Below are positions 1-12,200 of a stretch of DNA of 64,000 bases, in pieces. The stretch comes from Ifrita kowaldi (taxonomy: Eukaryota > Chordata > Aves > Passeriformes > Cinclosomatidae): positions 62,001 to 126,000 of the forward strand of contig VZRS01012522.1 of the NCBI GenBank assembly GCA_013398055.1, in the 5' to 3' direction. The translations under genes were made by a program, and so were the position numbers. Positions within the stretch are counted from its first letter, which is position 1, and every line of letters starts with the position of its first letter. The notes beneath the pieces were generated by a model that was given only the letters and a program-made list of their open reading frames with translations, was not told the origin of the DNA and did no database searches.

Positions 1-1950
1 AAAGGAAGAAAAGCAATGATAATCTCGAGCCAGTATTTTCCCTTCAAGTTTTCTGTTTTGGATGCTTTTTTAATATAGGGAATAAAAGCTAAAGGGGCTC
101 TTTACTAACACAGTTTCTAAGGTAGTAAATACTACTTAATGTTTTCATTATAACAAAAAAAACCCCTAAAAGCTTGCCATACCTAATCTCCTAACTGCCT
201 AACCAAATCCGGTTAGGGTAGCTTCTGATACAGTTGTAGGTGCAGGTGTTCTGAACAAGTAACATGGTGTAGTCCAAGCTTTAAAAACTTAAGCTGTGCT
301 TTTCCTTCAGAACTTTCAGTGAGTTCACTGTGTAAGTAACATGGTTTGAAGTTTCCCATGAGTCTTGAATGTACAGAGGAAAAACTGTTCTACTTTGGGA
401 TGAATTAAGATTAAAAGTGCAGATTTCATTAAATGAGTTCATGTGGAAAGCATGAACCGTTAGTGCAAACTACTACTAATGATTGTAGCTGAGGACTTGG
501 GGTAACTTCTCTTAATTTGAAAAAATAAATTGAAAAAGCAAACCAATACTTTGCTCCTAATATCTGTACCTTCCTACAGCCAGTTTGTCAGGGCCGTGTT
601 TCTGGTTTAAACATTTTGCTGTTAAAAAAAGTTACTCACAGGCAGAAAGGATTTCTCTTGCGAGGTATTTGGCCTCTAGTGAAAGGTAATTGAGAAATGT
701 TTTAGGCAGGTGACTGCAGCTGTTAGCAGTGGTATCAGTGATAAGCTCGATGACTGCTTTGATACACAGTTTGAGTATTGAGGTTTTGCTGCTCTGGCAG
801 GAGCGTGGGTTGGGATTCCTGCACACATCAGTGTCTGCCAGGGAAGGCTGAGTGACTGGACAGTGAAAGGCACGAACCTGAAAAACAAGCACCACTTGTA
901 GGCCGAAGGTGGAATTAAAGCTCCTCTTGGGCTGGGCAGGGGCTGCAGAGTGCAGGGGTGGGAAAAGGAAGCCAGTTCCCATCTGAGTGAGCCTCAGGTG
1001 AGGCTTTGCAGGGAGCCTTGCTGGCTCCTCTTACTGCTGGCTGCTCTCGCACAAGCTGGGCGAGTATTACAATTGTTATTATGAGTATTTTATTGATTGA
1101 AAATTTCCCCCTGGCAGCTCAAGCTCAGCGCTGGGCACCTTAATGTAGCCCCCAGCCCCAGCCTGAAGTGCCAAGTGCTTTTGCCATTTCTCCTGATCCT
1201 GCTACCCGTGGTGCTCTCTGTTGGAGGGGCAGGTGGGCAGAGAGTGGTTGCTGTGTATTTGGGCTCTGGTTTCCATCCAGCACAAGCGTTTGCACCATGT
1301 GCAAGTTTTGCAAGCCGTGCTTTGGTGCTGGAGTGGTGCAGGGATGAGTCATCAAATTGCTACAATTACACAATTCCCTACTCATTGTCCTTGTAAATAC
1401 AACGTGTTTTTATAGGATGGATACAGGCAGGTTTGGGTTACTGACTCTTTACTCCAGACACTCAGAACATTAAATGAGAGTTTAGGGTGTCTTTGGAACA
1501 GTTACGCAAGGAAGGTGCTGTTAGATGTGATCCTGCAGTACCTGTTGAGGTAAGGCTGCCCTTAGGAACTAACAGTTACTGCATATTTAAAACCCAACAA
1601 AACCAAACAAACCCCCACTGGCTGTCTCTTGGGATTGCAGTAATTACGTTGTTTTTCTGGTGACATCAGCTTGCTGTGTGGAAATGGAGGCATGCTCTAA
1701 AATAGCTCTGAACTTGGACAGAAGTGGAATTGTTTTGTTTCTTACGACAACCTAAATTGAACTAACAGTCAGTCAGTGAATATTTTTGATGTAAATCTTT
1801 CTGAGAACGTGTAATACATTATTGCAGAAGTTCTAAAAGCCACAGAGTGATTTTGCTGTTACGGTTTTCCATCAGCTGTAGTCCTTCACAGGCTGGGGTA
1901 AGGATTAAAGTCCTGCCTTGCCAGGCAGGCTCAGGCTGCAGTTTGGGCAC

Positions 1951-1964
1951 ATATATATATATAT
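1951..1964. repeat. AT dinucleotide microsatellite
   Basis: Seven uninterrupted AT units. Short, and probably only mildly polymorphic. Confidence 0.85.
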
Positions 1965-2732
1965 GTACAGTATATCAGCAGTTAATTTGTAATGTGTTTA
2001 AGGTGAGGACTGGTACTCTAGAAACAAAGTTAAAATAGAGGTACTAATTGCCAATCATCAAAGCATTGGTGATTAGGCAGAATGACCTGGTTAGTAACTG
2101 CTTGTAGTTTTTGGAAGCTGCAAAAATAACTGTTCTGGAACATTTAGGTGAGGAGTGGCTGGAGATTTTCCTTCTCTTAACAGAGGCAAGAGCAAGCAGT
2201 TTTACTTTTGGGGGATTTATTGCTCTGGCCAAAAGCTCCTGCAAAACAAACCCTTGAGAGGTGTCAAACTGGGTATGGAAGAGCATTAGGTATCTTTTAA
2301 AAACTTCCCATCTATAACTTGTGGTCAAACTTTGGAGTTTGTAGCAGCTTGAAACACAAACTGGGGCACTGTGGTGCTGAATTCAGCATGTCTTCTAAAC
2401 TTTCTGGTGGTTAGTCAGAGGCCAAATAAAAATTGATGCCCTATTTTCGGTATGAGGGTTTTTTTTCTAATTTTGCCTTCAGCTGTTGGCTCTTGGTAGA
2501 CTCTTAAAGTATTTTAAGTATATTTTTGTTTGAACTTCCAGCAATAGCTGCACTAAAATAAAACCTGGCAACTGAGAGAGCAGCGAGCTAGGTAAGAATT
2601 GAAGCATGTTCAGCTTAATTCGTGCAGATCCCCAGTGCTTACATAAATAGTTTGGTTTAAGCTGAAACAAGCAGTTACTAATACAGACATCAAATACAGA
2701 CACTGCCCAGGCAAGCAGCATGAACTTTTATG

Positions 2733-3353
2733 TTTGGTGGACAACCAGCTGTCCCTGGAGGTCAAGGAGGCCAGTGGGATCCTGGGGGCACCGGGCAGAG
2801 CATTCCCAGCAGGTCAGGGAGGGATCCTGCCCCTCTGCCCAGCCTGGGGCACCTCTGCAGTGCCGTGCCCAGCTCTGGCTCCTCAGCACAGCAGGGCCAG
2901 GGAGCTCCTGGAGCGGGGCCGGCGGAGGCTGCGCAGCTGAGGAAGGGCCTGGAGCATCCCCGTGCCCAGGACAGGCTGAGGGAGCTGGGGCTGCTCAGCC
3001 TCGAGAGGAGCCCCAGCTGAGAGGGGCCCTGAGCCCTGGGTGTCCCTGGCTGCAGGGAGGGCTCAGGGCAGGGCCCAGGCTCTGCTGCGGGGCCCAGCAG
3101 CGGCACCAGAGCCACGGGCAGGGCCTGAGCCCAGCAATTGCCCTGCACAGGAGGCAGAACTGCTGCCCTGGGCAGGGCCCAGCCCTGAGCAGATTGTGCA
3201 GAGAGGCTGTGCAGTGTCCCTCCCTGGGGCTATTGCAGGGCTGTGTGGGCACTGCTGTGCCCTGGGCTCTGGGATGGCCCTGCTGGGGCACCGAGGTGCC
3301 ACCGGGGGAGCCCCTGGGGGCCCTTCAGCCTCACCCAGTCTGGGCTTCTGGGA
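2733..3353 (+). mobile_element. CR1 LINE 3' portion, copy A (sense)
   Basis: The sequence follows the end of avian CR1 ORF2 and the 3' UTR: a stretch like 'aggccagtgggatcctggg', 'cagcaggtcagggagg', then 'ggaagggcctggagca' and 'ctgagggagctggggctg'. It is 5'-truncated and GC-rich. From 2877 to 3353 it matches copy B (54101-54577) base for base as read; 2846-3303 matches copy C (62747-63204, inverted). Any open frames inside are repeat-derived, not genes. Confidence 0.85.
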
Positions 3354-3377
3354 GTCATCCTGGGATTCATACCAGAT

Positions 3378-3445
3378 CTCAGATTGGAAGGGATCCATAA
3401 AGATCATCCAGTCCAGCTTCTTGCTCCTCACAGGACTGCTGAAAA
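3378..3445 (-). mobile_element. Short CR1 3'-end fragment (antisense), directly after copy A
   Basis: 'ggaagggatccataaagatc' and 'atccagtccagcttcttgct' are the reverse complement of the extreme 3' end of a CR1. It faces copy A, so two CR1 3' ends meet here. Confidence 0.65.
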
Positions 3446-6400
3446 TTAAATCAGGTTTAACTTGATGAACCTCAGAGTTTTGCTTTTCCAAGTGCTTTAT
3501 AGTCGCTGTGGACAGTGGATTAAGTTTGTCTAATATCAGCTATTTTCAGAAGCTCTTTATGTGGAAAATCATGTGACTGTGGACTCTATTTTCTGCTTTT
3601 CTGAAGGAAATTAGTATTTATTTTTGTGTAAAGCTATGATGGGGTCATCTCACTATATTAAAAATACAAAATTAGTGGGAAAATATTGCCAGGAACCATT
3701 TTCTGTAGGCAATGGAATGAGGTGAAACCTGTAGCTGAAGGTGTGTTGGTGCTGTTGCTGCGTCCTCTGTGAACCCAACATCTTTATTGACCAGATTTGA
3801 ATTACTGTCCATACCTTTAGATGCTTTCATGTGAGCTTTGATGCCATTGTTCCATCCACAGGCCATGGCTGTGCTTCCAAAGAAATGTTTTGTGGTGGTG
3901 AATTTGCAGTGGGTGGAACAAGCACCCTTTGTCGGTGACTGCCTGTTCCTGACCTGGTGTTTCAAAGCACTGCAGGATTTTTGCATTTCTTCACAGACAG
4001 ATCTTGAGGAGGCTGAGAAGGAAGGGATTTAGTCCTTGCTGTGAGCGGGATTGATTCCCATTTTGTGCTGTCTAGGTTAGGGGTTCTCCAAATTAATTTC
4101 ATACTTGTGCTACAGGATATTTTTACTAAGAGCCTCTCCATAGTTAAAAGAGGAAAATCCCCTCTTATCCCTGATCAAGTATCAAGATGTTGTTAATAAA
4201 CGTTGTTTAACAGGTTCCTGGGTTAGCAAATGCTGCCCATTTCTCCCCAAGGAGAGGCTCACATTCATTTGGAAATGCTTTGAAGCATTTGGCAGTTTCT
4301 GGCTCTATTAAAAGCAGGAAGCCATGAGGGGCACGTGCTCATCACTTTTAGCTGGTGCAGATGGCTGCCCAGCTTCCTCCCTTTCTGCTGGCTCCAGCTG
4401 TCCCAGAGGATGGTGGATTCCTTGCTTTCCCTGGGAAATGTGTGCTGGGACCTCCAGCAGTCCCTGTGTGGCAGAGCTGGGTTCAGGAGGGCATTGAAGC
4501 TCCAGCTCCATGTATTCAACCTGCAGAGTTTGACTCCAAGGTATCCATGTATGTATTAGTTATTTTGTATTGGTCCTTCAGCTTCTTCAAAGTCAGATGT
4601 GGTTTGTTAAAGGACATCAATCAGAGCCTGTTTAGCTGAATTGTTTTAACTTGTTCTGCTTCTTTTGTAATTTTAACGGAAATTTCCTGGTGTTTTTTTC
4701 CAGAGAGTGGGAATCTTGTGAAAAGTTAGACTGTTGAAGGCTTAGCTTTGGTCTTTAACTGAGATGGGAATTACTGGTGTAGTCTCAAGGGTAGTGGGAA
4801 ACAGAAGTTCTTGTTTCTTATCCCTTTCCCTTTCATTAAAGCCCAAATATAAGACTCTCTTCTTTTTTTCAAGGTAACACAGCTGTTGTCTTGTTTTGTC
4901 CATACATCCTCTGTATCCTGTGAATCCCTTCTTTGTCAGGGAAAACTTTATCATCAAAGAAACTTGGCAGTGCTGTCTGCCTTGCTCAGTGCTGCTCCTG
5001 AAACTCGTGTGTCCTGCCCCAGTTCCCAGGATTTCCTGCTATCACTTCCATAATTGCTGTCCCGATACTGGAGCTCCCTGCCCAGGCAATTAAGTGACTC
5101 AAGGCACTCCCAGCTCCTGGAGCCGGGTGCAAACCCCGGCTAAGAGCAGCCTGCTGGAAATCTGGAGCAGCCTGTCCAGGTTTGGTGGATTTCTGCTGGA
5201 AAAGGTGCAGCTTTTCCTGCACCTGCTGACGGAGGGGAGCCTTGCAGTGCCAGTCACCTGCAGGAAAACACGGGGTGCTTTTGCACCTCACTGCCTCACA
5301 TCCATGGAACTGCTGTGCTTGAGACATCAGTTGCTACCTGGTATCCAAGGATCTTAATTGAAACGGTGATTTATGGAGTTTTATAATACCTACAATTTCT
5401 GTGCCTTTGGGGATCATTCATAGTTGGTTCTATTTCAGAAGCTTCTCATGATCTCCAGTGGGAATTAGCTTGATGTAATTAGGCTTGCCAGAACCTCTTG
5501 CTCTCCAAGTAACTTGTGAACCTGTTTTTGCCATGGTTGTCTGCACCCCATAGAAATCCCAGAAACTTGAGGTATTGTGGAGCAGAAAGACTAAAGAAAG
5601 CCTAAAGTTTCTGCAGGACTAAGCAAGGAATGTGGGATGCAAATCTCCAGGAAATGAGCTTTTAAACTTGCCCAGCTTGTGGAGCAATGTGTAAATTTTA
5701 CTGCCATTTCTGGTTACAGTCAGTGGAAATAGAGACTGGGGCGTTGCTCAGGGTAACTCGATTCAGTCAGGTTTTAACAACTGTAAGGCTGCAACAAAAC
5801 ATCCCAGCTTGGACCCATTGTTATCTCTTGGCTGTCGCTGCCGCTCCCAGTAGGGATGGAGAGCACTTACTCCAGGCTGACTAATTAAGGAATGACAGCT
5901 GGTTGGAAATAATCATTCTACTTTTGCAAGAGCTGTGAGCAACTTCACAAGAATCTCTGGAAAAAATGAACATATAAACAAGATGAATTGACAATATTTA
6001 GAAGCACTGCTTCCACTGTGAGAAGCTGCAAGGCTCTCGTGGAGGTCGAAATCACACGTGGGGAATTTCTGCAAGGGCAGCTTGGCCTTGCTGGGATCAC
6101 TGGGATGAGATGCCACTGCTTCCATCAGCCCTTGGAGCTGTTCAGCAGCAGAGCTGCAGGGAATTGGGATGAATTCCATGATGATGCCACTTCAAAGCCA
6201 CTTGGGAAACCGGCTTTATGTGGAGGTGGGTGGGGTGAACAAGAGGTGCTGGCTGAGGGAAGAGTTGAACGTGGAGATGCCGATCTGTGTTCTTGCACAA
6301 GCGCTGGAGCCCAGCAGCCAGGACTGGTGACACCAGCTGCTAGGAATTCTGAAGTCTTTCTTCTGCCAAGTGCTGGGAATGGACAGGACAGATCAGAGTT

Positions 6401-7017
6401 GTCTAATTGCTTCTTCCAGACAACAGGGCAGGATCCACCCATCATCTCTTGGTCTCCGATTAGTAGGCTTAAGTGCTGGAGAGAGAGATTCAAGTCTGAA
6501 TTGGGATGTGTGTGATGGGGGAATAACCCCAAAATGAAGTGTTTTAAAAGAGAAGCAGAGCAAGTTCATTAGAAAGAGAAGATGTAATAGCAAAAACAAA
6601 GTATGTATTTGGGAGCAGAAAGGGGAAGGATGAAGGATTTAAAAGCTGTAAAATACAGTAAGAAAGTGTGGAATGAGTCAGGATGGGAAAAGAGAGAACA
6701 CAAGAAGCTGTAGTAGTAGATACCATTAAATCAATGCAGCTGCCAACTTCCTGGTGAAATATCTGAATACAGTGTTCATTTCCAGGCTAAAAATCAAGCT
6801 GTGTTACCTGCCCCCACAGTCATGGCTCAGATGGTGACAGGACACAGGAGCATCTCTGGGCAGCAGTGCTGCCTACGCGAGGGCATCCATTTGTGGATCT
6901 AAGACGTTGTCTTAGCCACGGCTGTGCTCTGCTGCTCTGAAGGAAGAGGGAGAAGCGGAGACAGGCAGGGGAAATGCAGGAGTCCTCCTTCTTCTCCTTT
7001 GGGTCAGTGGATGTGGG

Positions 7018-7172
7018 GGTGAATGGTGCTGCACCCCGTTGGCAGCTGGTCATCACTGCTGGAGTTCCCCTGGGTTCAGCAGTGGGGCTGGTCCTGTTTG
7101 GTGTCTCTGTTGGTGACCTGCATAAGGGGATCAAGGGCACCCTCAGTAAATGCCCAGACAGCACCAACCACT
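7018..7172 (+). mobile_element. Decayed CR1 ORF2 reverse-transcriptase fragment
   Basis: One forward frame reads LVITAGVPLGSAVGLVLFG then VSVGDLHKGIKGTLSK and CPDSTNH, which parallels the CR1 RT core GVPQGSVLGPVLFN...DDL..GI..TLSKFADDT. The catalytic Y/F-x-D-D box has become CPDST, so the element is dead. It is an older and different part of CR1 than the 3' fragments elsewhere in the window. Confidence 0.7.
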
Positions 7173-9218
7173 CTGTGCCACACTGCTGCTGTGCTGTAGT
7201 TCTGTCGTATGCTCCCAGGGTGACATCATGTTTAGGAGGCAGTTCTTAGTCTCCATCCCTGGGAAAGCTGGCAAAGATTTCTGAGATATTTTCTGATAAC
7301 GGGGGAAATGCAATGGCAGAGTCTCACTGTGCCCTGCTGAAGGAAAGTTAGGGGGGATAAATGGATAAAATGTGGGGTTTCTGCTGAGTTTGCTCACCCA
7401 AGCCACCTGTGTTAGATATTCTCGGTGTTCCTTGCTCGTAGCTCCCAGGATCCATGGGTTTATTTAGCCTTCATCTGCCAAAGGAGAGGAGATGTTCGTT
7501 ACTCATTTAAGGACACACTAATTGGATGCACCCTTAACAACATATAATCGCTCTAATGAGTATTTTTACATATTCATATAGAAATAAAATAAAATCAAAG
7601 CAAGTGCATAGTTCCCTGGTGGCGTGTTTGCTTTCCAGAATGATGTAACTGGTGTGGGCTGGCTGGGGCCCAGTCAGTGAGGGGCTGCTGTGTGTTCCCT
7701 GCTGGGGGAGAGCACCCCTTGCACTGGTTTGCACCCCAGTGAGAGGGGCTGGTTGGGAGCAGGGTGTGGCTATGGGTAACTCCAGAGACCGTGACTTCAA
7801 AAACCATGGAAGGTGTGGTTGTCTGTTCTGTGTATGTCCAGAAACACTAAAATCCATGTTTTTGTGGAGTCACCCCAAACATCTCCTGCCTTTGTCCCTT
7901 TCTGGATTCCCCTCCAGCTTCCTCCTGGGCTTGTACATGTCATTGTCACGTGTGTCATAACCAGGCAGTTGAGTCTTCCCATCACCTGTGGCCACAGTTT
8001 TATTCTGTTATCCACAGTCCGTGTGTCACGTGTTTTTCCACACCTTCAGGGAGGGCTCAGGGTAAGCTTGAGCCAAGGCAGTTGGGCGGGAGAGGAAGGG
8101 TTGCTATAGATGGGATGCTGTTCATTTTCCAAGTTTTCTGAGTTTGTGCAGTAAAATGTCCTTACGTAAAAAGAGAAAATGAATGCTTTTGAGATGGAAT
8201 TGTGTTTGGAGTGGGGGTGGATGTAGTTTCTAAGGAGTTATCCATAATCCAAGATGGCAGGAATTGTGTGACTTTACTCCACTGCGTGTTTTACTTGAGC
8301 CCCTTGTTCCTGTTTCTGCTGAGGCAGAAGGGAAGAAGGCTGAAATAAATACAGAGCAGAGTGTTTGAGGACACTCAGTTTGTCCTGCTAACCCTCTGGG
8401 CACAGGGATGGGGAGGGCAGGGCTGGGGGAAGCAGGAACTGCCTGGGAATGAGGGACTTGGGAGCAGAGAGGAGGAGATGGTGGGTGTGCCGTGGACAGC
8501 AACAGGGAGCAGCTCATCAACAACAGGGCCAGAAAGGAGGGGAAGATTTGGGGAGACACAGGTGAGCTCAGAGAAACATTAGCAGCTGCAGGTTTATAGA
8601 AATCCTTCCATCTTTTGTTGGCGAAGGAAAGGGAGGGAAGCAGTGGTAAGGAGCAGTTCTGATTTGGGGAGAGCGCTGCAATAAGGGCAGGGGTGACTGC
8701 CAAGGGTTGTAGACACAGCCTGGGCAGTGAATTGCAGAGATGTTCTGCAGAAAATGATCCCTGTTCCTAGAGCTGGGGAAAAAGCATATTCTGTTGTATG
8801 TAAGTAGTGTATAGTGTGGTTTGTTTTTTTTTTTTTTTGCCTAGCTGTATGCAATTTAGCTTTGGCAGAAAGTGCTGGTTGAATACATTGACAGGTTTAA
8901 TTGCTTTGGCTTGAGTAGGATGAAAGTGAATTTATTTCCCAGTGAGAAAAGCGTTGAAAGGCTGCATGAAAACCTGTCAAAGGAAATTGAAGCGGGGTTG
9001 GGGAGTTATCTTTACAGTAAATGGAATTGATAAACATGTCAGTTAAAAGGGGAATTTATTTATAATACTCAGGTTTTGTGGCCAGAAGTCTTTGAGAATT
9101 CCGTTCACTGGGAAAATGAATTTTATCCGTTCAATTGATTTGCTTTTTCGTAATGCTTGTAGAGCAAGAAATTGTCACAGAGTAAAAAGCTGAAGTAATG
9201 TTTGTTCTTTTTTCCCAG

Positions 9219-9281
9219 AACACGTCAGTAATGGAGGATCAGAATGAAGATGAGTCTCCAAAGAAAAATACCCTGTGGCAG
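9219..9281 (+). CDS. FBXW11: FBXW11 cassette-type exon, 63 bp (residues 1-21 of the visible protein)
   Basis: The acceptor is a pyrimidine tract ending tttcccag and the donor is gtagga. It encodes [21 protein letters not shown], rich in acidic and polar residues and with no domain. It is exactly 21 codons and phase 0 on both sides, so including or skipping it keeps the frame; mammalian FBXW11 isoforms of 508 and 529 aa differ by 21 residues (memory). An ATG lies inside at 9231-9233 with G at -3 and G at +4, a strong start context that could serve transcripts beginning nearby. Confidence 0.95.
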
Positions 9282-12200
9282 GTAGGACTAACATGGATGT
9301 AGAAGGAGAGGTGCCAGGATTTTGTGTGTTCCTGCTTTTGAGAATGTCCAAATCTCGGGTCTGCATAATCATCCTTGGATGTCGTTGGCTGTATCCTCCT
9401 AAAATTAGCTCAGCCTTCGAGTGAAGGATGACGCCAGTGGATAATCCTTGAGAAATTACCAGTTCTGCTCAGATTTTGTAGTTTGTGCTGACCTTGGAAG
9501 GACAATGCTGCGTCAGAGGATCCTTGGGAATAAAGCTCGTCTGTATTTCTGAGCATGTGACTGTTGTTTAAGAAGAGAAGTTCAACATGGCAAGGACTCA
9601 CAAGCCATTTGCTTTGAAGAAGTTTGGGAATATTTCAGAGCTGCCAATTGCTCCCCAGCAGCCTCTTGGCCTCCTGAGGGGCTCAGAGGAGCTGGCATCA
9701 CTCTGAGGCTGTGCTCACTAATTAGCAGTGACTCCTGCCAGGGTGTTCTTGGGGCATCCTGATGTGGAGCAGAAGCTCCCAGGATTTTAATGAGGTGTTT
9801 ATGTGGATGTCCTAAACACTGACAGGAGCTGTTCTGCAAAAACAAACCAAGCCCTTGATTCTCAGTTTTTGTTCATGGACAACCAGTGCAACACTGACTC
9901 AAGAGTCTCAAATTCTTGTGTTAATTAGCGTATTTATATCCAACTTTATCTCTTTAACTGCTGGAACCTGAGCAAAACGTTTGTGGAGACAAACTGCAGT
10001 GTGCCCAGAAACCACTGCTTTGAGCTGGGAAAGGGTTAGGGTTAGGGTTAGGAAAGGTAGTTCTAAAAACAATTAAGTTCCTTGCAGTTTAAATGGTAAG
10101 AGGTATAAGGGAAGAATTCAAGACTTGCAGAGTAAGAAGTAATTTAGGAGCAAAGTGTATGAAAGACTCTGAAAAGTCTTTGAAATTTATCTGATGTAGC
10201 TCATCTCTTAACGAATGCGTTTTAAAATTTAGCTTTGATTATTTCTTTGCATCTCCTTACATGTTCTTCCTTGAGAGAGTTTTTATTAAGCTGTTCCTAT
10301 AGTTTATATATAATTACCAATATTTAAGTATATACTAACATATCAATGATGTTCCTTTTCCAACCCCAGATAAGTAATGGAACTTCATCTGTGATTGTCT
10401 CAAGAAAAAGACCATCAGAAGGAAACTACGAAAAGGAAAAAGACTTGTGTATAAAATATTTTGACCAGTGGTCTGAATCAGATCAAGTGGAATTTGTGGA
10501 ACACCTCATTTCCCGAATGTGTCACTATCAGCATGGACATATTAACTCTTACCTGAAGCCCATGTTACAGCGGGACTTCATCACTGCGCTGCCAGGTAAA
10601 GGAAAGGCGTGGAGCAAGGGTTTGCTCTGGGGTGTGCAGGCTCGTGGGAACGTCCTCCAGATTGCCACTGTCCCTTACAGACACAGTGCTGCTTCCTGCT
10701 GCAGAGAAGGGCAGCAGGGTGGCTGAATCCCTTCTGTGATTAATTGAATTGGCCACTGGATGCCAGTGTTGTTCCACGTTTAAATAGTTGGATTGGTGTA
10801 TCCCAAAGAATTTCTGCTGGAATTGGAAGTGAGTTGTCACAGAAGCTGCATATCTTCAAGCTTTGGTCTAAACTCCTTTTTCCTACAAACCCCATAGGTA
10901 CAGAAAATACTGCCAGAGGTATTTTAGTTTAGGAAGTCTTACATTTTCATGTTGTTCTGAGTTTCTGCTTAGGTGAGTGCATCTAGTTTGTCTACTGTTG
11001 TTGCTGACCTAAGAGCAAAAACACTTGGGGATTTTTATTGTGTTGTCCAGCCCTGATTCCTCCTTTCAGTTACTCACAGCTTCTTCTCACACCCAGAAGT
11101 GTCAGCCTGTGTTGATATGTTCAGATATGAAATCTGTTTTTACACTTGCTCTATGCATTTTTTCACAAGTGGATATATAGAATCTCTACGTTGTAATCTG
11201 CTGCTAAGTTGTATTTATTTTTCCAATAATTTTTGGAAGGATTTTTGCTGCTGGGAACAGTGATTCGTTGGATTCTTGGAAAGGGAAATGTGTGGACGTT
11301 GTTTTCAGGGCGGGAAATAGGCCTGGGATAAGGGGTGAGTGTGTTCTATGTGCCACTGGGGCACTGGGGCACAGCTTCACCCTGCAGTGCGTGAGCAGCC
11401 TGGGGGGTTACCCCAGGAATGCCAGGACAACACTGAACACTGAGGGTGGAAGAGGAGGCAGTGCAAATCCTAAAAGGAGCTGGAAAGTAATAGTTTTTTG
11501 TGTACAGGGGATATTGAAGTAAAGTCTCTGTAAAGGTTGGTGGTACTGATGCTCTTGTAGCCTTGGTGTGTTTGGGTGGGGGCCTTCCTGGTGTGTGGGA
11601 CAGGATCTGCTTCCATGCCAGGGGGTCCTGGTCTCTGTGGTGCTGCAGTTTCACAAAACCTGGAGAATTCAACTTTTGGTGGTGCTGGGGAGGATTTTGC
11701 TCCTCTCTCAAGCATGGTTGAAAAGAACAAAGTCCATGGAGGGGAATGAAGGACGTAGAGCAGGGTACAGGAAGTGATAGGGAATTTATATGTGCTCTGT
11801 TTTCTTATAAAAGAAGCTTATAAAATGTGCAGGAGGGCTGTAAAAGGGAGGAGTGTCCTTTTCCCCACGTCTGGTTCCCAGGAGTGGCTTTAGAGAACAC
11901 TGAGCTTGTCTGGCCACACAGGAAAACGTGCTCCTTGTTTCCCGGGCAGAGCTGTCTCCTGCAGGGATTGTGGCTGTTCCTTCCAGCTTGATCTCAAAAT
12001 ACCGAATGCTGATTTCTCTGGGGAGTACCTGGGATTTACTAAAAATAAAGTCATGGTGATCACAGAGTCATTAGGGCTGGACAAGCCCTCCCAGCCCATC
12101 GAGTCCCAGCTGTGCCTGATGCCCACCTTCTCCCCAGCCCAGAGCTCTGAGTGCCACCTCCAGCCCTTCCTTGGACACCTCCAGGGATGGGCACTCCAAA

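Larger units (their letters stand above)
1..9218 (+). other. FBXW11: Intronic DNA upstream of the first visible FBXW11 exon
   Basis: No exon of FBXW11 or any other gene was recognised here. The mammalian alternative N-terminal exon (34 codons, from memory) was looked for by eye and not found. The stretch is mostly AT-rich and holds a CR1 copy with an abutting inverted fragment (2733-3445), an old CR1 reverse-transcriptase relic (about 7018-7172), an AT dinucleotide run (1951-1964) and a 15-T run (8824-8838). Short open frames here look like chance. Confidence 0.8.

Noticed and set aside
2720..3491. Several open frames of 70-226 codons on both strands
   Set aside because: They lie in CR1 copy A and recur with identical residues at 54 kb and 63 kb.
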